Assembly: GCA_963576565.1 (NCBI GenBank)
Contig: OY755038.1
Span: 207,425,013 to 207,489,012, forward strand
DNA length: 64,000 nt
Source: Aspidapion aeneum
Lineage: Eukaryota > Arthropoda > Insecta > Coleoptera > Brentidae
Reading direction: 5' to 3'
This document shows, piece after piece, positions 1 to 12,589 of this stretch (position 1 is its first letter; every line of letters begins with the position of its first letter). The notes under the pieces were generated by a model. It was not told the origin of the DNA. It saw nothing but the letters and a program-made list of their open reading frames with translations, and searched no databases. Made by a program: the position numbers and the translations under genes.

Positions 1-870
1 ATCCATTTTGAACATTCAAAAGAAACCCTTCGTACGCTCTTAAGGAGTAAAGGATTTTACTTCAAGAAAGAAAAATTATTATGAAAAAACATTTTACATT
101 TAAGGTGCAAATATTTAGGAAATATTCGGCACTACCGTGCACAAGGAACCGTTTTTTAAAAACACATATTATTTTTTTTTAATCTGTTTGTTTTTTATAC
201 TATATAGTTACATACACTAATGAGAAAGCGTGCAAAACAAAAGAAAGAAATATTTTTCATTCAGGAGTGCAATATAAGCCATCTCTTTTGCCCCTCATTT
301 TTTCTAGCCGGACAGTAGGCGTGAAGGAGTACTATAAATAAAATTCAAAACCCTTTTTTTTCATATCACCACATTTTAAATAACTTACCCCGTGACATAT
401 TTAACAAAAATATTTATCAGCATTGCTTTATTAATTTTTATTCCAAAGATATCTTACTCTAAAGATATCGTAAGACATATTTCGATTAATTGCATATGCT
501 GCATTATCGCGCATTTCTCATCTAATATTTTCCTAATAGGTGCATAATATGACCTTTTTGAAGGGGACGTGATTTATTTCTATTATCGCTAATGGGATAT
601 TAAAATCTGCTCCTTTTTCAATTCTTGACAGACATTTTTTGAGTTCTGCAGGCTGCTATCCCTGTAAGAATACCACACTACAATATTTATAAAGAATCTC
701 AGGACGTCCAATCCGCAGTTTTTTTCTGACCTCCGTGATCTACAAAAATAGTTTTAAGTTAAATATTTGGCTTTAAAAATGTTTGTCTATACATTTTTTG
801 TTAAACTTTGATTATTAGATTATTGCAAATGTTAAACTACCCCACAGGGGTTCTTTCTTTATTTTTAAAG
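1..870. other. No feature recognised
   Basis: AT-rich, no coding potential, no internal match found by eye. Confidence 0.55.
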
Positions 871-878
871 CTCATTTG

Positions 879-1029
879 CCTGATCAGCAGTTTCAATTCT
901 TGCCGCTCATTTATATTTCTCTCTTTCTCTAATAGAAAAAGATGGAAACATATATTGTATCGTTATCTATTTCTATTAGAGAAAGAGGGAAATAAAAGTG
1001 AGCGGCAAGAAGTGAAACTGCGGATCAGG
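879..1029. repeat. Hairpin with 60-bp arms
   Basis: CCTGATCAGCAGTTTCAATT ... AATAGAAA and its inverted match at 970-1029 with few mismatches. Foldback miniature element or inverted duplication. No TSD seen. Confidence 0.82.
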
Positions 1030-1691
1030 CCTAACTTAAAATTAAACTTTGATGACGTGGTTTGTGTTTTGTTTAATGCACTTTAAAAAACTAAAAACAT
1101 TGATTATGTAAAATCACAAAACAATTCAAGTAGCTTTACATTGTAACCGTAAGTATTTGATTTTTTTTTAATATTTTTAATTTCAAAACAATTTCTCTAG
1201 TCAATATGTCAATGTTTTTTATTGTTTCTCTTCATTCGGTATTATACATTACAAATTTTTAAAGGTAATAATTATTGGCTATTTTTTTTTCGGAATTTTT
1301 GTGATTATGATTGTTTTAATAATTTATTGTAATTAAAATAGTTTATTATAATTAAATGCTAATTATTAAATTAAAGGAGGACATCTATTTATAAACTCCA
1401 TATTGTCTACCGTATTTATTTTTACAGTAGGTAGCTACTTATTAATTGATGATGATTGATCAAAAAAATCTGAGGACCACAAGCCATAAAAAACCTAATA
1501 TTTTTATCATATGCCTATACCTATTTCTCAATCGATTGATTTATGTACCTAGATATGGAAATCTTTATAAAATTTTGGTTAAGTGTAAACTTCCTAGCTC
1601 ATCAAGAGTTACAGTTACCGAGAAAAGGAAGTAGGTAGGAAAAACACAATACAAAATTTTATACGTAAATCCACTAAAATAATACTAATAG

Positions 1692-1881
1692 CAGTGGCGT
1701 ATATAAGGGGGGGCCCGGGCCCTCCCCGAAACTAGGTTTTTTTTAGATATTTTCCACATATTTCATGAATAATAATAAAATAATAACCGAACCGAAACCA
1801 AAACTGTCTCGCCCCCCCCCCCCCCGAAACTGTCTCGCCCCCCCCCCCCCCCTCCGAAACATTTTTCTATATACGCCACTG
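1692..1881. mobile_element. G/C-tract hAT-type miniature element
   Basis: TIRs CAGTGGCGTATATA / TATATACGCCACTG; the 8-bp flanks ACTAATAG and ACCTATAG match at 6 of 8 positions. Long C runs at 1810-1852, and a segment with TTTCCACATATTTCATGAA shared with other copies. Confidence 0.82.
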
Positions 1882-2569
1882 ACCTATAGTAAAGAATTAA
1901 TAAACTATAAGTTTAAATAGGATTAGAATAGAAATGCGAGAAAATAAAATAAAACTTAATAAAAAAGTTAACTTTATCGAAAAAGTATCTCAAAAAAAAA
2001 TAAAGTACAGACCTAAATTAAATATTCTAAAGACAAAAAAAAACATTTCTTTATTTGACCTATAAAGTCCATATTTATAGTTTATCTATCTATGTTTATA
2101 AATAAAACGATTTTTTTATCTCCACTTTTAATGCTAAAACCATAAGTCGGGCAGTGTTATTTTTAATAAGGTATATTAAGTCCTTTTATAAATTAAGTAA
2201 AAAAAAATTTATTTATTCAGCTAACCTTGGATGAATTGTTAGTATCTCTGTAAATAAGGAAAAAGAAAACAAAAAGTCATCATGAATATGATACATTATT
2301 TTCGACCACCTTGTAATTGTTATAAAACTTTTGGCGCACAGTATAACTAATGACGAATGTTTTTGAAATTTTAAAATAAGTGCAACAAAACGTTTACGTC
2401 AGAGTGTAAGCTGTAAAATTAGATATACAGGGTGTAAAGAATTCTAATTGTGATTTAGACCTGCTAAAAGGTTAACGGGGGGGGGGGGGTGAAAACAAGC
2501 AAAAAAGTCGAAGTAATTTGACATAAATAACTAAACGAACGTCATACTCACAGCTCCCTCCATAACAAG
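1882..2569. other. No gene; a G run only
   Basis: AT-rich; a 13-base G run near 2477. Nothing else supported. Confidence 0.55.
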
Positions 2570-2896
2570 CCTGATCCTACTTTGAAATGCAACCAATACC
2601 AACCAAAAAATACAGGTCACGACCCTGAAAAAATCACCTGTTATCGTGGGCTGAATTTTACATTGGTTCTTATGGGCGAATATAAGTTTATTTGTGATAT
2701 TTTCAAAATTGCACTACAGATTTTCAGAAATTTGTGGAAATATTCCACCAAACTTTTGTAAGGATGAAAGATGATTAAAAGGTTAAAATCTTCAAGTTAG
2801 CATTTCGTATTTTGAATTCAAATTTCCTGCCATGCACCGCAAGTTAACTGTGATATTTGACATGGATTTGACTTTGTCATCTGTGGTTGTCATGGC

Positions 2897-3504
2897 ATTT
2901 GTTTATTTGTTTGTATTGCAAAACTTTTTCGATTTTTTAATGATTTTTCAAATAAAGTTCTTTTAAAATCCGAAAATATCAGTGTTCAACTTTTTAAAAC
3001 AAAATACAAACAAAAAAAATAATTTTTTGATGTAATTTTTCTAAACACATGTAAATAAGTTTTAAATGTGCCGAATATAAACAAATTGCAAAAAAAATAC
3101 GAAGAGCTGGAAGCCAAAGGGTACATTTTCGTACCCTTTAGCGTCGAAACATTGGGGCCCTGTGGTGAAGAAGCTAAATCTTTTGTTCAAAAATTATCAA
3201 AATTAATAAACAATAAAAATGCAAATTGCTTCATTAAACAACAAATCGGTCTTGCAATTCAACGCGGCAACGCAGCTTCAATTCTAGGAACAATCCACGA
3301 ACAATCCCAGACGATACTGGTTTAGAGGAAATTTTTTATTGTTAATGTTTCCTTTTTTTTTTGTTTTTTTTTAGTTTTACAATTTTATTTATTTCTTTGG
3401 TTTTATTATTAATTTTATCAATTGTTACAAATTAATTATACCTTGTTTTATGTAAAAAAAAATATAAATAGTTATAGGTGACCTGATTACTTTCCACAAA
3501 GAAA
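2897..3504 (+). mobile_element. Retroposon fragment inserted in repeat family B
   Basis: Interrupts family B between GTCATCTG and ACATTC-ACTTCTG. Its middle encodes 85 residues (3068-3325) resembling the C-terminal tail of some LINE reverse-transcriptase polyproteins. Boundaries approximate; no TSD. Confidence 0.5.
3068..3325 (+). pseudogene. C-terminal tail of a retrotransposon polyprotein (fragment)
   Basis: 85 codons; reads MPNINKLQKKYEELEAKGYI, then FVPFSVETLGPCGEEAKSFV, then a segment ending IGLAIQRGNAASILGTI. The pattern (F-x-P-x-x-x-ETLG ... FxxxL ... QRxxxAxQRGNAAxxLGT) recalls the tail found downstream of the RT domain in several invertebrate non-LTR polyproteins. No RT motif is present, so this is a 5'-truncated fragment. 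The ATG may be chance: the frame is open only from here. Identification is from memory of the family pattern and is moderate at best. Confidence 0.5.
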
Positions 3505-4104
3505 CACATTCACTTCTGCTTTAAATTTAATTTTTGTGTGAGCTAATGAAGCGGCTCTGAAAAATTTAAGGTTACTAGACATTTAAAAAAAATTGTTTTA
3601 CCAAAATATTGCAAAAACAATCTCAAACCCGGCTTTATTTAAAAAACATCAAATATTCCTGATCCGTCATTCTAACATCTAGGTATATTTTAAAGACAAT
3701 CAGCTGTGGGTGACGTGACCATCAAAAAGAAATTCAGCCTTCTCTGTGACGTCAACAAGGCTGTTGATCGTGGCCCGTCCGTTTGATAGCCCTGATCACC
3801 CAGTGCAAGCTTGAAACTTGTATTTTTTTATTTCCTTGTTTCACCTTCTTAGGTTCTACATTTGAATTGTTTGCGCCCTGTATATTAAATAAGTATGAAA
3901 TTTTTTTCAATTGCAAAGGGACCTCGTGTTAACTGTCACGTAGTACAATTTTTTTACAGTTAAACGGTTATTTTATGAAATCATGCATTATTTTTTGCAA
4001 TTTTTCCAGTGGCATACTTGCAGGGGTCCTGGAAAGAAATAGCAATGTAAGAAAAAAACGGGAACAGAATACAGCTTCAACTTCTATAGTCATTTTATTA
4101 TCGC

Positions 4105-4550
4105 CTATCTATGGCTTCACCACACAGCAACTCGGTGCTTTTGTTAATAAACTATACAGTTTTTGAAATATGAAATTTAAAAATTTGGCCGTTTTGGTCT
4201 TATGGGATTCTCGACCCTAAAATTCACTAAATGACGTTTTTTCGAATCTTAATTCAGGGTGTTGTTTTCTCGCATCTCTATGGCCCCACCATAATGCAAC
4301 TCGGTGTTTTTGTTGATAAACTGTATAGTTTCTAAAATATGAATTTTCAAAATTTGGCCATTTTGGTCTCGTGGGATTACCTAAATACCCTAAAATTCAC
4401 TAAATTACGTTTTTTCGAATCTTAACTCAGGTTGTGGTTTTTTCGCATCTCTATTGCCCCACCATACTGCAACTCGGTGCTATTGTTGATAAACTATATA
4501 GTTTTTGAAATATGAATTTTCAAAGTTTGTCCATTTTGGTCACTATTCTA
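4105..4550 (+). repeat. Tandem repeat, about 170-bp unit, 2.6 copies
   Basis: GCAACTCGGTG recurs at 4127, 4296 and 4469 (spacing 169 and 173). Each unit contains AAACTATAYAGTTTYTRAAA and TTTGGCCATTTTGGT. Confidence 0.87.
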
Positions 4551-4936
4551 TCACGAAAAATCAACTCCAAAGCTAACTACAGAGAAGGTGGAACACCCTG
4601 TACAATATTATTTATATGTATATTAAAAAAAGTGCTCCTTAAGAGATCCATCATATTTATACAGTCTATTAAGGCTTACTTAATCTTATTTAAATTACTT
4701 CCAATAAAATTTGGGAATTCTAAGAATCATAAATTGGCCAGACACATTACATAACACTAATTCAATTGAACAAGGTCAGTGTTCCTTCTCGATAATGATT
4801 CAACAGTTTATTTTGTTTATACAAATTTATACAAAAAAAAAATTAAGTTTTCATCGGTATCCAGTAAAATTATCCCTTGTCCATCGCCATAAAGGACAAA
4901 AAACCAATCATCCAAGATCTCCGTGGTGTATTTAGA

Positions 4937-5078
4937 AAAGTGTTTTAGGGGGGGGGGGGGGCGATAAAGTTTTGGGGCCGTATTTTATGGTGTTTTATGT
5001 TTGTGTTCATGAAATATGTGGAAAATATCTAAAAAAATCTTCGAGGGGGGGGCGGTGCCAACCCCTATATACGCCAGT
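4937..5078 (-). mobile_element. G/C-tract hAT-type miniature element, eroded copy
   Basis: Carries a G run, TGAAATATGTGGAAAATATC and the end TATATACGCCAGTG. The left TIR is not clear. Reverse orientation relative to 1692-1881. Confidence 0.65.
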
Positions 5079-5475
5079 GCAAGATCTAAAGGGAAAATGG
5101 TTTAAGAGTCCAATTATAGAAACGGAATTATTAATAATCGGACGAATATTATCAAAAACTTCATTCATAAAAACAAGACATGGAAGCAAAATCGAAGTTT
5201 ATCATACATCATAAAAACAGAATCGAAATTTTCTTTTATCAAACCGGAGAAAATCATCAAAAGAGACTTGGCTTGTATGTCGTTCACCTAAAGTAAAGCG
5301 GTTCTAATATTGCTACGCAATTGAACCGTCCTTCCCTGCAACTTCTATAGCCCATTTTCAGCACCAAACTTTTTACTTTTTATTTTTTTGGCGCATCGGG
5401 GGATTTATCTTCACTACCCTCTGGTGCATAACACCCAGATACTCACCAAGTTCCAAGACCTAATGACCTATAGTT

Positions 5476-6198
5476 GATATTGTATTAAAGTGACACCGCG
5501 TCATCAAAACCTTGATGGGCGGGAAGGGAGTAGAGGGGTACATACAGTGGCACGGACTTCCTTTAATTTTTTTATTAAAATATATTCCCAACATGAGGCA
5601 CTGCACTAATTAGTCATTAGCTTACTATTTTACTTGCTTTTTATTGATGTTCGATTCTAAACGATTTCATTAGAAAGGAATATAATATACTCTATCTGGT
5701 TGTTACGAACATATTGATTTAGCCGGGCTTTGACGTTTTCTATTCGTTGTTGTTTGACTGTTTATGTCAAACAATTTACGACGGAGCTTTTTACAAAACA
5801 AATGACCGTTTTGCTACTAAATCAATATTTGCGCACATTTTAATATAATTTTGGATCCTCTTTTATGATTCGGATCTTTATTTATTAGGTAAGTACCTAT
5901 TTGATCTCTCCTTTAAAAGGTCTTATAGCCCATCGCACCGATTTTTTTTTCGTTACTTAGCCTTAAGTGTTTCTTATTACGTCATAGTATGATTATATTA
6001 AGAAACGCTTTAAGCTAAGTAACGACAAAAAAGTCGGTGAGATGGGCACTTAGTGTTTTATCCTTCGAACATTAAACCCCGAGCGGCACACTGCATGTAC
6101 AGAGTCAAACACTAATTTTTTAAGGTTTCTTTACTTAGATTTTGCCGCAAAATTTGGTTTACCATAGCTATGACGCGGGGCCACTTTAATACAATATC
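5476..6198. mobile_element. TIR element GATATTGTATTAAAGTGAC, copy 1
   Basis: Inverted ends GATATTGTATTAAAGTGACA and complement (6150-6198). The interior is near-identical to 31652-33690 (for example TTAGCCGGGCTTTGACGTTT). A second TIR unit (5928-6047) is nested within. Confidence 0.85.
5928..6047. mobile_element. Nested hairpin, GCCCATCGCACCGA ends
   Basis: Arms GCCCATCGCACCGATTTTT and complement, with inner TCGTTACTTAGC / GCTAAGTAACGA. About 120 bp. It occupies the same site as the larger element 32106-33550 in copy 2. Confidence 0.82.
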
Positions 6199-6219
6199 AA
6201 CTATAATAAAGAAATTTAA

Positions 6220-6520
6220 ACCCTGTATCATTATTTTTCCGACAACTTTTTACAACTTTTTTTCGTTGTCCTATGCTTTTTGTTATGGTAAACAGCTAAT
6301 AAGTGTCAAAAAGTTATCTCAAAAAGTATGATATGGAGATTATATTCTATTGATTTAAAAATGGATAACTGTTCAATACATATAGATATAAAGTTCACAT
6401 CATTATTTTTGAGACAACTTTTTACAACTTTTTTTCGTTGGCCTATGCTATTTCTTACAGTAAACAGCTGATAACTGTCAAAAAGTTATCTCAAAAATTA
6501 TGATATGGAGTATAGACTGA
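6220..6520. repeat. Two 175-bp tandem units, each partly palindromic
   Basis: CAACTTTTTACAACTTTTTT occurs at about 6242 and 6418; each unit closes with AAAAAGTTATCTCAAAAA, an inverted partner of its start. Confidence 0.8.
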
Positions 6521-7211
6521 TAATTGTATATTAAATTTTCACAAATTTCGGTGAAAAATCTTTCAAATTCTACACCCAATTTTGCAATTAAAATGTATTC
6601 CGTCATTTAAAAAATTTAAATCCTTGATAACCTAGTTACATATTTATACAAAATTCAACATAATTTGCGTCATTTTTGTATTTTTCCCAGTTGCCTATAC
6701 ATATGCGAATCTTAAATACATCACCTCCTTTTAGTTTTGTGTAGAAATATTATTTAACTGGATTTATTTTAAATTGGACAATAATTATAATATTAGGTAG
6801 TGTAGTTTCAATTATTTTGTTTTCTTAATCTTATTAACGTATAATTTTTTTGGAGGAAAATCCATCAAAGTCAAAAACTCGAAGTTCGAAAAAAATCACA
6901 TACGGCCTTTTAACTAACGAAGATAGAACTAATATTGTAGCAATATTCCCTAGTGTGGATATCACAAAGTAACATTCTTTGTGGTGGATATGTTACAAAG
7001 CAGGTTCGCAAGCACTGTTAGTACAACGGCTCGGTTACAGGGTTCGCTCGCTGAGATGAGTACGCGCCTTAATCCCGCGTTGTGTTCGCGGACAAATCCT
7101 TTGTGACTTAACTTAAGCTGTTCGTGAACAAACCAAGCCCGGAATAGTGTTCGCCGCTAACCTGGTCTGTACCCTGCTTCACGCGACAGTAACACAAAGG
7201 GCTCTTGTAAT

Positions 7212-7865
7212 CAGTGTTGCCAGGACAAATTTTGCACCATCCCTACTAGATTATATTTTATAAATCTCTGGAAAATCCCTAGATCTACGTGAATTCGTAT
7301 ACCGCAAGCGCCAAATATTGCCCTGAATTCTGCAAATAAAATCAGAAAAACCATAATTTAGAAATATTTTATTTTCGCCATTAAAAATGCAAATAATATA
7401 CATTAGTTTAAAAATACAATACAAAAATACAATAAAATGTTTTTTGGTAGCTAAATTATTATAGGTATTTATGTTTTTTAGGTATACATTTTATTGTTAG
7501 TTTGCTAAGCAAAACTTGATTAATAATAAAGCTAAAACAATCTTGATTTTTGTCAGTTTTGCTATGTAGGATGCCAGACAAAGTTTCTATTGAAGGCTTG
7601 CTTCTTATTTTGGTTTTGTTTAAGCTAATGGTTGAAAAAATTCTTCCAACGGTGGCTCTTGAATGTATACAAACTCACGATATCAAACATAAAATTACAG
7701 ATTGTGGACAACTTTAAAGATTCATCAGCATATTTCAGTTTTGATATTTTTGTCCAAAATTCTTAAACATTAAGAATGTTTCATTTATTTCATTTATCAA
7801 AATTATCCCTGCCATACATCGAAAATCCCTAGATTCGGGATAAATCTCTAGACCTGGCAACACTG
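7212..7865. mobile_element. hAT-type non-autonomous element, TIR CAGTGTTGCCAGG
   Basis: 654 bp with perfect 13-bp TIRs CAGTGTTGCCAGG / CCTGGCAACACTG and a perfect 8-bp TSD CTTGTAAT (7204-7211, 7866-7873). CCCTAGAT-like motifs recur near both ends. No transposase. Related to 46470-47207. Confidence 0.92.
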
Positions 7866-8169
7866 CTTGTAATGACACTAAGATGAAGTACTGTGCACTA
7901 TAGAATTCCATAGCGATATGTTATGTCGCTTTCTTAATGCGAAAAGTAGTAAGAGATAACGACATGTAGCTATAGAATTCGACAGTACAACAGTTGAAAT
8001 TGCAACTGGCTTGCGAGCAAAGCACGGCCTATGAGGAGCTGAACCTTGGCAACCCAGCATTCATTTTGAATGCATGGGGTTTGTCCTGAGACCCAATCGG
8101 TGCCGCGAGAAAGGGAGCAACGTTGCCAAAGTGAAGGTATTTGGCGAAAGTGTGCGCTCTTTAGTTGGT

Positions 8170-8975
8170 CTTTCTAAGTGTCCAAAATGAGTGACGTTTA
8201 CAAAATCTCGAACTCTTTATATCGAAAATCAAAATCTCGAATATTCAAAATGTCGAATAATTAAAACATAGATAATCAAAATGTCGAAAATCAAAATCTC
8301 GAAAAATCAAAATGTAGGAAATAATAATATCGAAACTTAAAATATCGAAAATTAAAATGTCGAACTAAAAATTATCGAAAAATTAAAATATCGAAAACAC
8401 AAAATATCGAATAACAAAATATCGAAAATACAAAATATCGAAAATACAAAATATCGAAACAACAAAATATCGAAACCGAACCGAACCTATCCAAACCTAT
8501 CCTTACCCAACCAAACGACATTTTGATTATTCGAGATTGTAATTTTTCAATATTTTGTGGTTTCGATATTTAATTCTTTCGACATTTTAATTTTTAATAT
8601 TATCCTTTTCGATATTTTGTTATTTCGATATTTTGATTTTCGACATTTTTAGTATTCGACATTTTGATTATTCGAGATTTTAATTTTTCGATATTTGTAT
8701 TTTCGATATTTTGTAATTTCGATATTTTAATTTTCGATATTTTAATTATTCGACATTTTTCAATTCGACATTTTAATTTTCCATATTTTAATTTTCGATA
8801 TTATTATTTTCTACATTTCGATTTTTCCAGATTTTGATTTTCGACATTTTGATTTTCTATGTTTTAATTATTCGACATTTTGATTGTTCGAGATTTTGAT
8901 TTTCGATATAATGAGTTCAAGATTTTAAATTTCGATTATATGTATTTCGACATTGTGAACGTCATCCGTCCAAAA
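8170..8975. repeat. Long inverted repeat of 15-bp degenerate units
   Basis: Left arm 8170-8500 consists of units like CAAAATATCGAAAAT; right arm 8515-8975 of the complement. The outer ends match as inverted copies (CCAAAATGAGTGACGTTTAC and CCAAAATG complement with GTGAACGTCAT). The core carries CCGAACCTATCC-type repeats (8465-8515). Confidence 0.85.
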
Positions 8976-9869
8976 TGTACCTCTGTTTTACAAAGGATAG
9001 CGCCACCAAAACAAAATGGCGCCAGAAAGTTTTATCGTTTAGCTCGTACAGTCGTACGCCACTGCTGTTATGCTACATGTGATCCCAGGGCAGTACAGAT
9101 GACGTAATAAGTACACTTTTATGTTTTAATAGTTGCTAATGTGCGCCATTGATAATAATAATTATTCGTAAATATACATATCATTTTTTTATTGAAGGTT
9201 TAGCACGTAGACCCTATCCTACTCTCGGAATAATTATCAGGGATTTCGAAATTTAAAATTTCAGTTGTGTTGAAGCCCGCGAACTGCCCTTGATATTTTA
9301 ATAATGTTTTTATAAAAAACTTTAAATATATTAAAGGGCAAAAAGTCGTGATTTTTTTAAAATTTTCAAATTTGTTTTTATACACTTTAAGTGTTTGTTG
9401 TATCTACAGATCTTAAAAAGTAATTGGGTTTTTTTAAGAAGGTAGGTAATTTCGCCAATAATTATTGTTTCACACAAAATGTTTTTTTGGAAAAAATTTG
9501 GAACGAGAATTTTATAGGGGAATGGAATTTTCTCTCAGTACCTAATTATTTTTAAAATTTACTTATCAATTAGTTCTCAAGAGCTTCGCGTTGTATGTAA
9601 AATGGTGTTTGTTTCTAAACGCAAATATTTTGAAACGACGCCGACGCGACGCCGACGCCTCGCCGACGTCTTCATAATAATTTCGAGATTTGCGACCCTG
9701 TATATTTTATTTTTTTTTTCTAATTAGATGACTAAGAGGTAACTGTTTAATAATATTATTTAATGGTTTTCGGTCTGTACCTACAGGGTTTCTCAAATGC
9801 ATTCGATTATTTTGCGAATTATCTTAAAAAAAAAGAATTACTAAACGGATTTCTTTTTTCTGTGACTTA
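8976..9869. other. No feature recognised
   Basis: A short CG-rich run of GACGCCGACGCG-type repeats lies at 9639-9669. The rest is AT-rich and unassigned. Confidence 0.5.
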
Positions 9870-10033
9870 AACAATGTGTTTGAAAGTAAACGGCAACATT
9901 GTCCCCAAAATCGCGCACTCCGTTAGGAATTATCTTCAACAATTTTCGCAGAGGAAAAAGTTGGTCATCTCTGCAATATAAAACTATTTTTAAAAATTCA
10001 GCCTGTTACTTATCACTTAAAAAATATACTGGT
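9870..10033 (+). repeat. Repeat fragment shared with 44150-44345
   Basis: GTTTGAAAGTAAACGGCAAC and nearby text match 44163-44200 (TATTTGAAAGTAAACGGCAA). It ends at the start of the foldback at 10034. Possibly related to the THAP-exon family. Confidence 0.5.
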
Positions 10034-11860
10034 GTACAGGGTGTCCCATTTTTGATGGTATTGTATGAGAAACTCAGGTATTATAAAAGATAGACCTGGG
10101 GACTTCACATTACTGTCCTCAAATTTTGAGACATAAAAAAATATGACAAACGTTTTGTTTCAGCCCTTGTTGTTTACGAAAGAGAATTTAAAAATTCGGA
10201 ATTCTAAAAATCGGTCATATCTTTGTTCTTAATGCAGATATTTCAATTTTGTTAAAACTTCTCTAGAGAGGGCTGTTTCTGTCAATAAAATAACGTTAAA
10301 TTTTTGGTATGTCGCGAGTCGAATTCGAGATTTCAGAAAAAAAAAATGTTAATAATTGAATGCTATGCTGGAACAACGTTGTAACCGCCAATATAGGCAC
10401 ATTCGAGTTTTTCATGTAACAATGTTGTATGTGGTCGAAATAATCAACCTATAAAGTGGTAGGAGTATACGGGGCTTCTATTCGTATTTGTGTAGTAGTG
10501 TAACAACGTTGTATGTGCCATATATATTCTATTAAAATATGTAACTTTTTATGAAAATCTTAAGAGTCCATAATTACAGCTTTTAGGTACAGTTTTTGCA
10601 AAGTCAGTTGAACAAAGATAAAAGCCGGCCATCGGCATATCCTTTATAAAAAGTGACATGGGCGGCGGTAGATATACTCATGAAAATTATTTCATTTAAT
10701 TATGGCGCAAACTAAAGAAATAAAAATAGATAATAAAACTTTCTATTCTTACACCTACAGACAGTGATTTATTTTCTAACTCTGCATACTGCCGACTAAA
10801 GGGGTCCCGAAAAGCACACCTGAAAGCAATTAAAAGCACATCTCAAAAAAATTTGCCAATCAGGTACCGTCTATCCACCTGGGCTCGGTCGGTCGGAAAA
10901 CAAACATTTTGTGGTCGGACCGCCAAGAGTTGCGCCTCTTCTCTGTCGGTAGGGTTGAAATACCAGGAAGATTTTATATGAATTTGGATAACTTTTGAAG
11001 GGCAGAATGAAGCAAATTTTATGAATTCGATAGAACCCCGTATTAGGAGTTATTCAGGTGACTTTGCAAAAACTATACCTACTTAACCCAAAGATTGTTT
11101 TAAACTAAGTTTATAAACACGTTTCTTTACTGTCATTGTGCTTTATTTTTAAACATAAAACAACGTTCTAACCGCCCCATTTCCGTAAAACTACGTTGTA
11201 ACCCACGTGGATATACAACGTTGTTTTATTAAAATATAGCAACTAAGTTCATAAAACCCTATCCTTTATACATCTAAGGCAATAATACCTAAATTAATAT
11301 TTTACAACCTAAAGTCAACCATATTAGACTTATAAACACTTTACATGTCTAAGCAATTAAAACTAAAACGTTTTTTTTTTATTTTCCAAAAACAGTATTT
11401 GGCGGTTACAACGTTGTTACAGTATATGGTTCAAATGTTAAATACGGACCAAATTTTTTTTTCAATTTTTTGCTTCACATTGGATCCCTATATTAAACCC
11501 TAGCTATAATTTTTTTTTTTTTTAATCCAGGTCCGTATTTTTTTTGTTAATTTTTTTCTGAAATCTCGATTGACTCGACGGACGAAAAATTTGACAAAGT
11601 AATTTTATTCCCAGTATCAACTTACTGTAGAGAAGTTTTAACAGAAATGAAATATGTAACTGCTCTAATAACTTCGGATTTCGCGGATTCGGAATTTTAG
11701 ATTTTTTTTGTAGCTTCAAATCTACAAGTGCTAGAAAAAACTTTTGATATATTTTTTTTAGTCTCAAAATTTAGGTTTATTTTTATTTTGGTGTAAATTG
11801 TTCAAATCGAGTCATCCAACTGTCAAACTGAATTTTTCATTTATGGAATGTCCCGCTCAA
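10034..11860. mobile_element. Diverged foldback element starting CAGGGTGTCCC
   Basis: Left arm 10034-10400 begins ACAGGGTGTCCCATTTTTGA; an imperfect inverted match runs about 11860 to 11530 (for example GTTAAAACTTCTCTA and GAGATTTCAGAAAAAAA in both). The loop holds miniature element copy 1 and seven ACAACGTTGT-like palindromes. The right terminus is degraded. Confidence 0.55.
10590..11075 (-). mobile_element. 486-bp TA-inserted miniature element, copy 1
   Basis: TIR TAGTTTTTGCAAAGTC (first base C in the left end), flanked by TA. Reverse orientation relative to copies 2 and 3. Contains the same internal frame as copy 2 but broken by a small deletion near 10765. It lies within the loop of the foldback 10034-11860. 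Confidence 0.85.
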
Positions 11861-12589
11861 TATTTTATTTATTTATTTTTGCCTTTTCCTTCTTATTTTT
11901 GATCAATTTCCTTATTGTTGTTTCAAAAATACTAACCAGGTAACTAATTAAAAAATAAAATAAAATCAAAAAACACAAATAAAATAAAGCGAGTGGGACT
12001 TTATTGAAAACTAAATTTTTTGCTGATTTTAAAAATCGAATTTTTCTCGAAAGGTAAATTTTGGGTTGATTAAAAAGTTTTCACAAAAATTTACGTAATT
12101 TTTTGGTCTTGTTTGTGTTGCGGATAAATTTCTTTTAACACACTTTCTCGGCCATTTAGGGGTGGGGGGGTTAGCCCCCTCTGGGTACGGCCTTCGCTCT
12201 AACTACTAACAAAAATAAACACAAAACATTTGAAGTCAAAACAATAGAAAGGTATCCACTTTGAGGCACCCTGTATAGGTATTGTAATAAAATTTTAATT
12301 TAGCTATTTAAATTCATAATCAATAGTATTGATTATTGAAGCCAAATTAGGCAAACAAATCTTATAAGATATTCATTCTATCTTGTAATAACCTTTTGCT
12401 AAACTCATTCTATTAGAATATTTTTATATCGAAATTCAATTTATGAGCGATACATTTTGAATATAAATGGGGCTTTAAATTGATTTGTGACGCACGAATC
12501 CAATTGAATAAATCTGGAGAAAAACTATTATTTATTACTATTGCCTTATTAAATTAAAATGAATTTTAAAGATATACTCAAGAAATACT

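Larger units (their letters stand above)
2570..3800 (+). repeat. Dispersed repeat family B, copy 1, split
   Basis: Pieces 2570-2896 and about 3505-3800 match 63430-64000 (+) and 24890-25455 (-). Marks: CACGACCCTGAAAAAATCA, CCACCAAACTTTTGTAAGGA, GTGAGCTAATGAAGCGGCTC, and an end with CGTGGCCCGTCCGTTTGAT. It is interrupted by a retroposon fragment. Confidence 0.78.

Noticed and set aside
808..1086. 92-codon frame
   Set aside because: It is built from the two arms of the hairpin 879-1029.
4105..4550. Regular spaced repeats considered as a CRISPR-like array
   Set aside because: Units of about 170 bp without short direct repeats and unique spacers, in a eukaryotic genome; ordinary tandem repeat.
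6945..8170. Less AT-rich segment considered as a host exon region
   Set aside because: No frame with domain, splice pair or codon signal; only the hAT element within it is supported.
8170..8975. Possible satellite or centromere-type array
   Set aside because: Unit order reverses in the middle and the array is short; a foldback explains it better.
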